Of a stretch of 64,000 nucleotides of DNA, positions 45,409 through 58,280 are shown in pieces. The stretch spans positions 259,543,115-259,607,114 of the forward strand of contig NC_134568.1 in the NCBI RefSeq assembly GCF_050947875.1. Direction: 5' to 3'. Numbering within the stretch: position 1 is the stretch's first letter; every line of letters starts with the position of its first letter. This DNA is from Dermacentor variabilis. Taxonomy: Eukaryota; Arthropoda; Arachnida; Ixodida; Ixodidae. The translations under genes were made by a program, and so were the position numbers. A model generated the notes under the pieces. The model had not been told where the DNA came from, did no database searches, and saw only the letters and a list, made by a program, of their open reading frames with translations.

Positions 45409-47159
45409 TTTTAGTTTTAGTTCGTATGTTGAAATTGAAACAAGCATTTCGAAACCTTAGATGGTGCGGGAAATGGAAGGCGGCAGGAATCGAATGTCAT
45501 CGATCCGCATGTAATTCACACCTTAATTATGATTCTAGCCTGAAGTGTACAGAGGCGCAATTTTGTGGGCTTTGCATATCCTCTCAGATGGCAGTGATAT
45601 AAAACTTCGACACTGTTCTTACCAAGCTGATCCAAATCCCCAACGTTGATCCAGGCTGATCTACCTACGTACGCTGATGTACCAATGTCATCAAATTCCT
45701 GACGTGTGAGTAAACTGAAATGAACCGCTCTCTATGTCAGCAAACCCCTGATGTGCGAGTAAGCTGAAATGCACCCTGTCTCTCCCCACCCTTCCTATCG
45801 TAAACCCGCCTTAAAAAAAAAGTGCACTTGTATTATATGGTGCGGGAACAGAACAGGCGGGAATGTCTTCGGCAGAAAGCCCGTGCCGTAATTTTGCCCG
45901 AAGTAGCGATTTTATTGTGACGAGCTCAGGGCGTTTATAGTTATGCTCGGCAGTGCCCATAATCGCTTCGAGGTCCCGAGGCGCAGGGAAAAACACTCGC
46001 ACCTACATAAAGCTCTTCGATCGATGGCCTCTCCAAAACACTATAGCGGATCTTTATACACTCACGGAGAACCACAATTCGTAGGAATTTATGAGGGCGA
46101 AGATGTACAGAAGCGATTCATGCTGCACGCAGACACTTTTTATTTTTTTCGACCATTACGCCTGACATCGGAAGAAGCTGAATGCCATTACAAAAAAAAA
46201 AAAGAATGATAAAAGAGAGAGAATGTGTTTCGCCCGATTTACAGACGCTGGTTTTGCCAGATCCACGCAGTTATTCGTTGCCAAAATGACAAAAGGCCAC
46301 TGGGCTGAACAGTTCAGGCTGTCGCTTCCACACGCTGTCGGACGCTCTCAATGCGGCGTAACTTGAGGCCGGCTTTATTTTATAGCAGCAACTAATAACT
46401 TTAGTATGCGTATTCATCACGAAACTCTACCTGGCAGATCCTCATCGGGCGGCAAATCAGTGCTCCTTGTTTGTGAGATGTCATATCTTCTAATCCTTAA
46501 GGGATCTCCGCAACACTTTATTGAACTTAGTGAATGAACTGCCCGAAACGCTATGTAATCTTCTCGTGAACACCTGGCTGGGGCACATGTTACTCGCCTA
46601 CGTGTCGCAGTGAACGTACAGTGGCGTTCTAAAGACCTCTTATACTTTCGTGTTCCTTTATTTCTCCAGCCATCCTTCATTTAGCCTCATGAATTTATGG
46701 GAACAGACGATGGCTACTGATCGAATGAGCCACATTCCTGATGTGGCAGCGAACTACAGTGCTAAGCCGCTTGATGCAAGAGCATCGAAATACGCCGACT
46801 CCTTCTTTTCGCCGCCCACATTTCCATGAATGATCACATGACACTGTCTTCTCTGCACTGACTGCGCTGGAAGAAAATTATTGAGGGAGATCCCGTCATC
46901 TACGGCAATTCATATCGACCCTGCGCTCCGCTTTGCTCTGTTTCTAGACTGCCACACGAAAAAATAAAAAAAAAAGTTAATAAGAAGAAATCAATCGTTT
47001 AACATTATTTTCTTCTCGCAAACGATATTCCCAACCGCAATGCAGTTGCGTCTTCCACACACGCAGGTCATGTGCGCAGGGTGCTCTATGCGCATCCCAT
47101 TCTCGAATACCTCAAGTACACCTTTATTTCCATAGCCGGGACCCAAACTAGTACCACAC

Positions 47160-47505
47160 ACGCACACACACGCGCACACACACGCACACACGCGCACACA
47201 CATACACACAGCACCAAGGACAACATAGGGGAAAGTACTTTTACTTACTAAATGAATTAAAGAAATGATAAATAAATCAAATTGTTAGAGAATTGCACGC
47301 GTAATCCGAACACGTGGGATCGCTCCCCACCTACGGCAAGTTGTTTTTTCATCCTCTAATTTCCATTAAGTTATAATTTCTTTAATTCATTTAGTAAATA
47401 CAAGTAATTTTCCCTGTGTTATCCTTGGTGTCAACGTTTGTTGGCTTCTTATGGTATGCTTAATAAAAATCGGGCCCCTAGGTTAACCCCCTTTCTTCTT
47501 GTTTA
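47160..47505 (+). mobile_element. tRNA-derived SINE (second family) with an abutting inverted piece
   Basis: From 47285 the + strand reads GCACGCGTAATCCGAACACG, CTCCCCACCTACGGCAAGTT, TTTCATTTAGTAAATACAAG style text and an AATAAAAATCGGGCCCCTAG end. Directly upstream (47220-47270) the minus strand carries the same TTTAATTCATTTAGTAAGTA segment, followed leftwards by a CA/CGCA array (47158-47212). The two pieces are inverted relative to each other. Confidence 0.7.
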
Positions 47506-48689
47506 TATATATATATGTGGATTTGCGTCACGAACTGCTTGAAGAAAACTGAACTGGAACTTAAATGTGTTTAGTAACGCATCTAGTCCTATGACTTTTG
47601 TTAACCAAGCACGCCTTTGATACTTCTGGGCTTCAGTGCTGCATGTGCTCTAGAAGGAGTAATTAAAAAAGTTAATTAGTGGATCATTTCAATTGGCTAC
47701 CTAGACATTCTGATTTGTCGTGCGTGCTATGTCCGCGTCTTCAGGTAATCAACTTGAACAGGAAGAATTGCGCTGTCTGCTACGTGATATTAAATATTTC
47801 TTAATTTGTTCAAACCAATTGAAACAAAAAGAGGGTGGTATATACATACACCAGCGTATTTCTGCGGCGACTGTGTCAGATTGTTAAAGTAAGGGATTTG
47901 AGACGGAATTATAATTTGATGGACCAAGCTGCATACGGATGTCGCTATTTCCACGGTAACTCCTCAGAACAATTATTCATTGACAGACTTCCACTAAATA
48001 AGTTTCAAAATTAATCGGGCATGCTGTAATTGCAAAACTGAAGTCAGACAGTACTCAGTACGAGCTTCCTCGTGAGCACGACAGTAAAACGACAGTATCT
48101 CGCATGCACAACAGCACACCCTCCCCCACCTTCTCCTTATGCTAACCGCTTCACAATGGTCTTACCATGCTGTAGAAGTGCTATTACTCGTCTTTACCTT
48201 CGGGTTAGCTGTGTCCGCAGTACACTATATGACTGAGCATGCGGAGTAACATTACAATATAGAATACTCACTCGTAGCCTATTCTAAGCTGTATTTGATA
48301 AAGTACCTTTCCACAATGCCACAATAGCCTCTCTTAGTGCAAGAGGAGGCTTTATAAGCTAGAAAATGCGCGAAAATGAAAGTCGCTGGTGGCGACGCCG
48401 CCGTCAAGTTCCCGCATCACCTCGCCGTGACTTCATAGATTTTGACGTCTGCTCGAGCCAAGTTAATTTGTTTTCAGGAGATGTGGACTATACAGTGAAT
48501 CCTACACGAGAGCCAAACATTAAACTTCGCAATATTGAATAACATTTACTTTACCTCAAGGGTCCAAATGAAAGAAGATGCTTTGAAATCTGTGACGTCA
48601 CATTGACGCACCGGCTTTGGTTTCACCGCGAAATTCAAAGAATGGGAACTTTGACTTCTATTTTCTCTGCTAATAATCAACTATAATAA

Positions 48690-48905
48690 ATTAAATTCTG
48701 GGATTTTACGTGGCATAACCAGCACAGCCGCGTTGGAGGACTCCGGATTAATTTTGATCGCCTGGAATTCTTTAATGTTCAGCTAAATCCAAGTCCATGA
48801 GCGTTCTTGCATTCTGCCTCCATCGAATTGCGGCAGCTGTGGCCGGGATCGAACCCGCGACCTCGGCAGCGCAACCCCATAGCGACCGGACTACCGTGGC
48901 GGGTT
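48690..48905 (-). mobile_element. Ruka-type SINE, diverged
   Basis: On the minus strand it reads from CCCGCCACGGTAGTCCGGTC through GGGTTCGATCCCGGCC and ATTAATCCGGAGTCCTCCA to TACGTAAAATCCC. It sits inside A/T-rich sequence that may itself be an older element ending GCGTCCCTTTAAAG at about 49000. Confidence 0.82.
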
Positions 48906-50186
48906 AACCAGCATGTTACCACGATATATATAGAAAATGAAGATTTGAAAGCATACTTTATGAACCTAAACTAATTCAGTGTCTCTCTTTAGCGTCCCTT
49001 TAAAGACCTAGATATGACCGAACGCGTGACGGGCCTCGTTTCCATTAGCCGATGTATGCACGAATGACCGACCAGGATGCGTTATTCCGGAGTTCAATTC
49101 TTTTTCTCCTATCTTCAGAGGTTGAAATACCAAAGTCATTCCTTCGTAAGTGCTGTTTCCCATTTGACCCCACACAAGAAATATTTGGGCAGACAATCGC
49201 GAATTACCAACCCACCTTCCTTTACCAAGAGTATTCATGAAACGGGTCTTACTCCAGAAGTATGCTCAATAGCAGACGCCAAACGTGATGTCGGGTGTAT
49301 TGTTATCGAAAGCGGCTGGCCGATGGCAAACAGCACTTACGGACCAAAAGCTTCGAGGATTCGGCCACTTCTTATTATGCAGCTTTGAAAAGACGGATAT
49401 ATTGCGGTTACTCTAGAACCTTTATGATGTTTTGCGCGCTTGGATACTTCTAGCTAACCTTTCTTCTAAATCGTTTGTGCTGCTTGTCGTGCCGTATATA
49501 GTCTATTCTATGCACCTTTCTTTCTAATGGGTGAAAATATAAAATGCTCTTCCGTCTTTGTTGTGACAGAGCCGAAAACCCCGTCTAGACTTGCTCGTGC
49601 AGCTTTTCTTTGTTTCGTTCCCCCCTAATAAATCTTTTTTCTGAGCCAGCTTTCCTTTGTACAAGGATCGAGCTGTGAAGACGCACAACCAGTTGTAATA
49701 TAGGCGTCGCTGTTTTAAAGCGACAAGGATAGAGTCTCTTTGGTCGATGACCTTTTACAGAAGTTATCAGGCCTACGACCGCACAGACGGAGGAAATGTC
49801 GGCAAGGTCTAAAATGCTACAAATGAGGTTGGTGTGTGACAGCTATCCGGTTTCTTTTTTATTTAGCTTTTCTCGTATTGTGTGGTGTGCTTTCGCCATT
49901 GGGGCATATCGTTTTAACTAGAAAGCATGTCAGCATTAACCCGAATGTATTGAATTCAAGGCATCCGTACGAGACCATGCTCGGAGATTCCGTACCAAAG
50001 TTACGGAAATCAGGAAAGCTCCCAGTGGCCACTCCCTAAAGATTCTAGACAGTTATGGTTACCATAACATGCTTTGCCAGCCGAATAAGTCTCACTACCT
50101 CGTGCAAGTACTCAGAAATAGTTGTGAACAGGATGCTTAAGATAACAGCAATATATGACTTCTGCCACGTGCACCGTAACGCACAC

Positions 50187-50362
50187 CTGGGGCCGCATTC
50201 ACATCTTTTCGTTCGTAAGTGCTGTTTTTCTTCCTTTTATTTATTTATTGGCCGGCCACCTTCGCTAATATACTATGTGCAACAACACGACTGGCTGGCA
50301 TTTCCTCTCACGAACAGTTCTAGCGTATCTTTTTGTTGTTGTTGTTAATACGGGCCTTGAAC
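50187..50362. mobile_element. MITE-like element (GGGCC/GTTCGTAAG family)
   Basis: It starts CTGGGGCCGCATTCACAT, has TTCGTTCGTAAGTGC, TTGGCCGGCCACCTTCGCTA, ACACGACTGGCTGGCATT and CGAACAGTTCTAGCG, and ends TTGTTAATACGGGCCTT. The ends are inverted copies of each other, so this is the most complete member in the window. Confidence 0.68.
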
Positions 50363-50904
50363 TACTTCGCGGCAGAACAGGTTGTTTTCGCCATCGATAG
50401 TATACATATCAACATAAGGTACTTTCTCTCGGAGACATACTTAAATGTGACGCAGACCGTCACGGTCACCGCGGTCGCACCTCACTGACGCCAAACAGGA
50501 ACCGCGCGCGTTGCCGCCGCAAGCGGAAAGAATTCCACCACCCCTTGCGTCGATCGCAGGGAGTGGCTTGCAAAAGCGAGCATCGTTCGGCCACTGCTTC
50601 GCTCGTCGTGAGTCCCTACGAACATTTACTCGCAGCAGCAGCAGCGACGTGTACTCTATAAATAGCGTCTTTTGACAGTGAGAGAGCTAGTGATGCATGG
50701 GTTCCGAAATGTACCCTCCTAAGCGTTTCACCCTCTGGGGTGTACATTTGTCCTACAACGATAATCATCTCGTCGATAGTCAACGATAGCCTTGCTTGCG
50801 ATTCCTCTCTTGAAAATTCGGCGCTTGCTACCTTCCTGTCGAGAATGCTGCGTCACGCTGATAGCGCGCAAGTCGTTCGTTACTGGAAAGTACCGGGCTC
50901 GCAG

Positions 50905-51560
50905 CGTTAAAGAAAGGAAACGCTTCAAGACAGATGACGTTTATTATTGTGTGGCAGAAGGGGCACTCCAAAGGGTGTAAACTTTTCTTAGAGTGTAGGC
51001 AAAGTTACACCCTTTGGATTGCCCCTTCTGCCGCACAAAAATCGTCATCTGCCTTGATGCGTTTCCTTTCTTGAAAACGCCGCATGCCGTTCGTGACTGG
51101 GAAGTACCGGGCTCGCAGCGTTAAAGAAAGGAAATGCGGACAAGACAGATGACGCTTATCGTTGTGTGGCAAGATACGACTCAAAGGGTGTAAATTTAGC
51201 CTGCACACTCGTAAGCAAAATTACACCCTTTCGCCACACAACAATAATCGTCATCTGCCTTGTCCGCATTTCCTTTCTTTAACGCGGCGAGCCTCGTACT
51301 TTCAAGTCACGTTATGACAGAGCATTCTCGACAGTAAAGTAGCGAGCGCAGCTCTTCAAGAGAGAGAGAGAGAGAGCAAAGAGAGGAAATGCAGGGAGAT
51401 CAACCAGACGAGCGTCCCGTTTGCTACCCTGCAATGGGGGGAAAGGGGGAATAGAAAGAAGAAAAGTGGAAACGCAAGCATGCCAGATGACGATTATTGT
51501 TGTGTGGCAAGATACGACCCAAAAGTGTGTAATTTTGCTTACGAGTGTAGGTGTAGTGAC
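50905..51560. mobile_element. Cluster of nested foldback elements
   Basis: First hairpin: 50910-50980 (AAAGAAAGGAAACGC, CAGATGACG, GGGGCACTCCAAAGGGTGTAA) against 51005-51077. Second hairpin: 51121-51191 against 51221-51283 with the same words (CAAAGGGTGTAA, TTACACCCTTT, CGTCATCTGCCTTG). A third half-copy lies at 51485-51550. TACCGGGCTCGCAGCGTTAA occurs at 50891 and 51104. The units appear to be copies of one long inverted-repeat element, inserted side by side. Confidence 0.85.
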
Positions 51561-51849
51561 AGTTGTGTAGTGCGCATGACATTGATTTAGTGATGCATAC
51601 ATAGCGTTGCTGCGTATATTCTCCCCATGCAAAGTAACGATACCTATTAGTGCCGTCCCTATGCACCGCACGTCTATCATGCGAGCCATCATGCGACATC
51701 TTTGTACACGCTTTGCCGCAGCAGCATGGGTAGAGACAGCACGTTTGCCTGCTGTCCTGGTGGTTTTAGACGGAAGCAGTAGCTGCATTGTCTCCGGTTC
51801 TTGTGTGTATCCTTTTCAATCGGCGGCAAGGATTGCCGAAAGGACTCCG

Positions 51850-53340
51850 CCACGGGCGTAAGTCGGGGTTTAGTGCGAGGGAGCTGCTGTGCCGGCAGCG
51901 GGTGGCGTTCGGTCGCAAGCGTTGCGGCGCCCACGGTGACAGTGCTCGCGAGCTCGAGCGCAGGTGATGGAACACCGAAAGGAGCCAGGGCGCCGAGTGC
52001 GCGCGCAGGCGCGCCCACGCGTTCGAGCAAATAACAAGCAAAAGGAGACGCGGTGGGGAGGGCCCTTCGTTTTGATGTCTTGGTCACGCGCAACGTCTGG
52101 CGTTCCAGCCCGCGCTGCTCGCGCCGCCGGGGGCTGCCGTTCTTTTCACTGTTTCGAGCACCGAGACGGTCGGTACACGTCGGCGCTAGCAGGTCAAGTG
52201 CTGGGCCTCCCAAAGGCGGCGCGACCGACCCCCGGAGAAGCCGTTCGTTGCTGCAACCGAGAAACGTGAGTGTGGTTGGCGGGCGCTTTACGCGCCACCA
52301 GCGGGAAGCCACCTGTTGCCACATCGGCCCAGCCGCCACGCGTTCTTAGATAGGGCGCCGTGCTTGGACCGCGACGTGGCACTTCGCGATGGATGCTCTC
52401 GCGGGCCCATCGCGGCCGTGACAGCCGGCCCCGTTGCATACGCTGTGCTCGGGGTGACGAACAGGCGGTCATGTTGAGATGACCGATCTGGTTGAGAGGA
52501 ACTATCGCTGCCTGAAACGCGAGCTTCACTTATCTATGATTTTTTTAAACAGAAAAAAAAGAAGCCTGGTAGACGCCTCCTTCTTTTTCGTTTTCCTGCG
52601 GTTTCATTTCTTTCTTTCTTTCTATTTTAGATGAGACACTGTTAGCATTGCAGGCGCGGTTCAATCCGCCCATTTTCAGTGAGGCATTCGTACCAGTCAG
52701 GCAGCCAGTGCGAGGTCAAGCACAGCGACACCAGAGGTGCGCGCAGCAAGACTGCAAAAGAAAAATACACGCGAAACGCAGGCCTGCAGGAGTGATCGGT
52801 GTCCTAGCGCACCCGTTGTCGCCGCCGCCGATGGCGGCCAGCAAAACACGGCGCACCGCGGTCGGTGATACGCGCGCGGACAGCGCCGTGAGTCCGCTGT
52901 GCAAGCGGTCCGCGTGCTTCGGCGGCATTGTCTTGAGGAGCGGCGCAGCTGGCGCGGTCGTCAGTTTTGCAGGCGCCTGCTGCGTGCCTTTGTTCGGCAT
53001 CGGCAGTCGCTTCGTGGAAGCGGGCTCCCCTCGAGGCTGCGTCGTTCGTGCGTACACCCATGCCGCCTGCGTGGTAGCGCCCGGACCCCGGCTGCCGCTT
53101 CACCCGCTGCTGCATCGTGAGTAAAAACGCGCGTCGCGACCGCGCTCGACCTGCCGCCGACGAGCACGGCGCAGCCGCGAAGGTCACAGCTGTCGGGACC
53201 CCTCGCGCGCACGGCCACGTTGCAGCACCAGCGCGACGGCGGCCAGCAGGTGCGGCCCTCGCGTTACTGTGGCCAGCGCTTCTCGGCTTCGAGCGCCACG
53301 CGTCGCCTACGCGCCCCTCGGGCAGCCCGTAGTCACCGGT
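51850..53340. promoter_or_regulatory. GC-rich, CpG-dense island inside intron 6
   Basis: About 1.5 kb of CpG-dense sequence stands out from its A/T-rich surroundings. It contains near-consensus donors (GTGAGT at 52266 and again at 53117) and open frames on both strands that show no family similarity. This could be an alternative promoter with non-coding first exons, an antisense transcript start, or a GC-rich repeat. I see no TATA box or initiator that decides between these. Confidence 0.4.
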
Positions 53341-56123
53341 GCGACAGTGGGCACCCGGCGATCTCGTGATGCGCCACCAAAGCGATCTCGAGAGAGAGAC
53401 CGTACACGTAGACTCCGCGGCGTACCGACGTGCAGCTGGCTTACCTCTTATTTAGTTCACGCGGTACGCGAGCTTGCCCTGGGCACACCAGTGTCGCAGG
53501 CTTGCCGGCGCCTGTGCGCATGCGTGCGACGCCACGGTGATTACGAGCGAGCGTTTCTTTGGCGAAAATGAGGGTCGTCGTAGCGCGATCTTCACCGGGT
53601 CGTTTGTGCTCGGTTTAGAGCTCATGCACTGCGGCGGCCACGGGAGCGAAACGAAATTTGCCAAGTACGTTTCTTAGCCCCCGGCTTTCGCAGTCGTTGA
53701 CGATTTCTGCAACAATGCGAGAGGTCGCGCTAGTGTTCATTCGGCCTTACAGGCACGCGCAATAATTTTCTGCATTCCCGTCAAATTCAGTCATGCAGTA
53801 ATCGTTACTTCACAAGTAGAAGTCGTACTTGAAACGATAATTGAAGAACGAAAATATACTGCGTTTGGTGATGCACCTTCAAGCAGCCCTGTTAGCTGGA
53901 CGACGCGATTCACGAAATCCGCCCAGCCGGTCGCCCAGCTGCAGATGCGGCGACAGGAAAAACATAATACAATGAGAAGCGAAAGCTCTTCTATACGAGG
54001 CTGGCGCTGTACGCGACAAGAAGGGCTTAACATTTGCGTCGTGCACTTTATTTATTTGTTTATACTATTGTGACAACTATAAGTTTTTTTAAGCACGCCT
54101 ATATTTTGGCGACTCGTTTGACTCCTGGTCAGTCCACTCCGTTTTGTTAATATTGTAGCCAGTGTATATAGTGCGGGCGAAGAAACTTTGAGCTGTCGAG
54201 TGGCGCATTATAAAAGCGGTCACCTTTATAAAGCGGCCCCATATTCAGATTTATAGGTGTCCTACACTTTGTTCCGTGTAATGATATGCCTTCAATAATG
54301 GTAATTTGACGTACATGCTGCTGATATGAGGCCTGAACTTTACGTGAATTGGAGTGGAATTCACAGAAGGCAAGAAATACGTAACTGCGGCACCAGTTAT
54401 GTTAAGCACGTATAACGTGACGCCTGTCGCTGTAGCTATGGGTTTGAATTTTAATCACCTTGAGACTCGACGAAAAATAACCGTAACATCAAAACCTGCG
54501 CGAATATTTCCTTTATTTTCGGTAAAAAAGAGCCGCTTACCTGTGAAATTGCACCGTTATAATAGTCATTGTATTGAGCATCAAAGCAGTGCAAAACTAG
54601 CGGTACAATTCAGCCTAATAAAGTAAAAAAATGCATATTTCATGTCATTTCATTGGCAGAACGCAATTTATGTTCTCAGAAGGCGACGCGCAGAAATACT
54701 AAACAAAGCAAAAAAATTGGTAGAATACACGGAGAAAACGAGAACAGAGGTATGCGAATGCAGACTGGATAGCGTCATCCTGTGTGTCTGCATTCTCAGT
54801 CTTGCGCTCTCGTTTTTCTTCTTCTTATTTTTTTTTTAATCACGCAAAGATGAGACGTATGTTGTTGTTTACTTCTGCGCGCTGCGCAGCTGTAGTGTAC
54901 ACTTGCCTCTTCGCAGCCGCGCATTATTGTGCATATACAGTAAGAGAGAAGCGTGTGCCAGGTACTCTGCGCAGCCGCGCACTTGTAAAATAGCATATTA
55001 TTATCTCTGGCGTGTCACTATCCACGGTTACTGGAAACATGCGGGCATATAAGAAATATGCGGGTGAGCAAGAGCAGATTATTTATCCGGTGCGTGCGTT
55101 TTTAGAAAACGACTTGTGGTCGGCTAGGTCTTATCAACGTGGCCTTGTGTAGCCCTTGAAGAAGACAAGTCCTCCGACTGAAACGTTGGAGCCGGACTGG
55201 GGATCCACCCCTGCTCGCTTTTGTAATGCTTCTAGTGTGGAATACTGTGAAAGGATTTGGGTATCTTGCGGATGGGGGGGAGGGCTCTAAGAAGCGCCCC
55301 CCCCCCAAAGGGAAGGCGGCTGCTTGGGACATCGGAGAAATGTCCCGTCCCCGTCCTCTCCCCAAATAAACCCAAAATGTGGTCTTCATTATCTGTGGCA
55401 CTTTTGTGCTTCTTAAGGACGACTGGCTTATGCGACCATCTGTGACTATTAATGCAATTTCTGTAAGGCCACACACGTCAGCGAACTCACTGCAATTTCC
55501 TTCTTTCTTTCCCTCTCTCTCCCTGTTATCTTTGTTTCCCCTTTCCCTTTCCCCCGGTGTAGGGTAGCCAACCGGACGTGATTCTGGTTAACCTCCCTGC
55601 CTTCTTCTTATCTCTTTCCCTCCTCCTGTGTGTTTCGAAAAGCATGGGACTTGAAGCCATTCGTGTTCCCCCACTCTCCCTGCACAAAGAGAACTGGAGA
55701 ACACTGGCCGTCCAGGAGCAGGCACAGGCCAATGGTTGCGCCGTATGTATGCCGGGATTAGGCAGCCGTGCGTTTGTTTATCGTCCGCTGTTCTTTTACT
55801 CTCACTCAAGAAGCCCCCTCCCCACACAGGCACGCACACGCACAAAATATTCTACTTTCTTTTCCACTACACCGTTGAGAGATTTATACAGAGATCCCCA
55901 GCATCCAAAGAGAACGGCCGCTTGCTCCGCCACGATTTCCACGCTATAGTTCGAGAGGCTTTTTTTTACCTCCTCGTATATTTTCCTATAGAACATCTCC
56001 GAATTTGTCGCAACGCGCACAGTATACGTCTGCGTGTATAGTGTATATGCCTGACTGTATAGTAGTTGTTGTAGTGCGTACTGGAGTGACGAGCGGCGGG
56101 CACACTGTCGATGCACCGCGCAG

Positions 56124-56360
56124 GTTCTGAACCGCACCATGGACCCGCGGACGTACGACACGGCGCAGCCGCTGATCGCGTCGCTGCCCCAGGTGCCGCT
56201 GCTGCCGCAGCAGATGCTGCCGTCGCGCTCGTCGCGCAAGGACTGCATCCGGCTGCGCGGGCTGCCGTACGAGGCGCAGGTCGAGACCATACTCGAGTTC
56301 CTGGGAGAGCACTCGCAGGCCATCGTCTACCAGGGCGTGCACATGGTCTACAACGCACAG
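56124..56360 (+). CDS. fusilli (ESRP): ESRP/fusilli exon (7 of 9): linker and first half of RRM3
   Basis: 79 codons in phase 0/0. It begins [17 protein letters not shown], completing the AEVQQVLNR block that starts in exon 6. A Pro/Leu/Gln-rich linker follows ([13 protein letters not shown]), then [20 protein letters not shown] (beta-1 and alpha-1 of RRM3) and a GVHMVYNAQ strand. The acceptor (ACCGCGCAG) has almost no pyrimidine tract and the donor is GTGGGC, so both splice sites are weak. In-frame length with weak sites makes this exon a candidate for alternative use; that is inference. The upstream intron is 11.9 kb and contains a GC-rich island. Confidence 0.97.
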
Positions 56361-58280
56361 GTGGGCTATCGGAGCATGCCCTCCTCTTGCCATGCTGGCG
56401 TTGGGACAAAGCGGCGGCCGGTATAAAATAGGCTATGCCGCACGCACGGCTTAAACGTAGCACTCCTTTCTCCTGCTGCGTTATCGCTTTTTTGTCTTTC
56501 TAACAATGAGCCAACGGACATATTGGCAGTGCTTTTTTGTCCGTTAGAACCTTCTGTCAGTGAACGGTGACAGTCGCCAGAGCGATTGGCTGACTGTCGT
56601 TTTGACGAACGGTTCTTACATATAGTACAAGTCATTTTGTAAATCCGGGTCCATACCTTCATGCATGCATGGGTGCTAAATATGCTGTCTACAATTTTTT
56701 ATAGCTCAGTCAATCATGGGTGTATCGTAAGCGGTGATCATCTGCTTGAAACAACATACTGTCCTTGTACATTATAAACATCGATCAACACGCTTGTCCG
56801 CTGTAATTAAAAATATGAAAAAAAAAATGACGCGAATGACGCTCGAGGTGACCGGAAGCCGCATGGTAAATACTTGGTAGTGGAAACGCCTCATAAAAAG
56901 TTGCGATTAACTTTTGCCACTATCCATCATCTGCGGGGAGTACAATTGAGCTTACTGCGCTCTGCAAGGTTACTGCACTACTTTCCACCACTCTCGAATT
57001 TTTTCTTGCGTAGAATAAATAAATCAATCAGATTTGGCACTAAATACAGGGAACGGTCATGTTTTGTCACTTTCTTATTCGAAAACGTTTTCTTTCCCTG
57101 AAAACAAACGTCAATTTGTTTCTGCACCCAAATGTTCTAGCCATTGGAGTACGTCTGCGTTCTGGTCATTCAGACTCCTGGTCATTCTCTGGTCATTCAG
57201 ACTCCTGCACTTACATGTGTTTTACCCGCGGTCGACCAATGGGAATAGTGCGGCCGCGGCCGAAGTAGAGGCGCCACACGCCGCGAAGACGTCATGGCCG
57301 CGTCACGGTGACGCCTCCCTAACAGGGGAAGGCTAACCGTTCTGCAGGCGTTCACAACAAAGTTTCTTCACTCACTCACTCACCCGTCATATGCGTAACG
57401 ACAGTAAGAATCTGCTCGTGCTGTGTGTTCTTTTCTTTTTTTTTTTGCGATCTTCCCGTGCAATGGGGCATAAATTGTAATAAAAACGACAGCTACCTTG
57501 CGCGTGCACTGCAAATTGTTTACGCGACCAAGACATGCACTTATCGAGAATTGGCGTCTGGTTCGTACCTCAGTTTGGGCAGTCACCATTATACGCCTAA
57601 AGACTTAGCCTGCAGCTAGGCACGTGCCGTGATTGTATAACAGTATGGTATTGCAATAACAATGCGAAAAGAAAAAAAAGCAATGTCACCTGTGCATGCG
57701 CAGTGCGCGCCAGCTATGGCGAGGATGATTTAGCTGAGTTTCGTGAGGGACCGTTCTTCCCCACGAAAGTCAGCGAATACTGTAGGCTTGTTTGTATTGG
57801 GTATTATACACATCCATGAACGTTCCGAACAGGTTTATTCGAACAGCGCGATGCACAACGTAAAATATTCAGTTTTCTTCAAAAAAATATCTTGCGCGCC
57901 AAGTTGAGTAAATACGTAAATGAGCCTCGGCTATCAACGAGCAAGATGCCTGAATTCAGCACATTTACTTCGAGTCACCTTGTTTCGAATTTAAGAATTC
58001 CACTCCGACAGATTTTTTTTTTCGGCGTTGCGGAAGTCGACGACTTGTACGCCTCTTCGCGCAGGCCGCGTAATACTGCACTGGCATGATATGGCGGATT
58101 CAGGGTTTGTCATTCCTGCGCAATGCCGGTCGGAGCGCCAACCTAATTCAGGGAACGGGAAAAGCTCGCCTCAAAAGAGGGATGCATACCGGCGTTGCTT
58201 TTGCAGCAGCCGCGCCTAATCGGCTGTGCATGAGCGCGTGTAGAGGGGCCTTTGCAGAGCCCTCGTGTGTTCACCTCCAG
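56361..58280. other. Intron 7 (1.9 kb, splits RRM3)
   Basis: A possible MITE-like remnant lies at about 56490-56660 (an ACGAACGGTTCTTAC word and a GGGTCC end). The stretch 56660-58250 is A/T-rich with a CpG-rich patch near 57240-57320 and shows nothing else. Confidence 0.75.

Larger units (their letters stand above)
44196..56123. other. Intron 6 (11.9 kb)
   Basis: Listed separately are MITE-like pieces, an inverted repeat near 45.3 kb, SINE fragments near 47.3 kb, a minus-strand Ruka, a foldback cluster at 50.8-51.6 kb and a GC-rich island at 51.85-53.34 kb. The stretches 45420-47150, 47520-48680 and 53400-55140 show no gene or RNA. Near 55155-55200 the sequence (GAAGAAGACAAGTCC, then GACTGAAACGTTGGAGCC) resembles a phrase common in retroelement 3' regions; this is weak. 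Confidence 0.8.

Noticed and set aside
51689..53124. Open frames of 216 (-) and 158 (+) codons in the intron 6 island
   Set aside because: Composition explains them. They show no conserved motif and do not join to the ESRP frame in an obvious phase.
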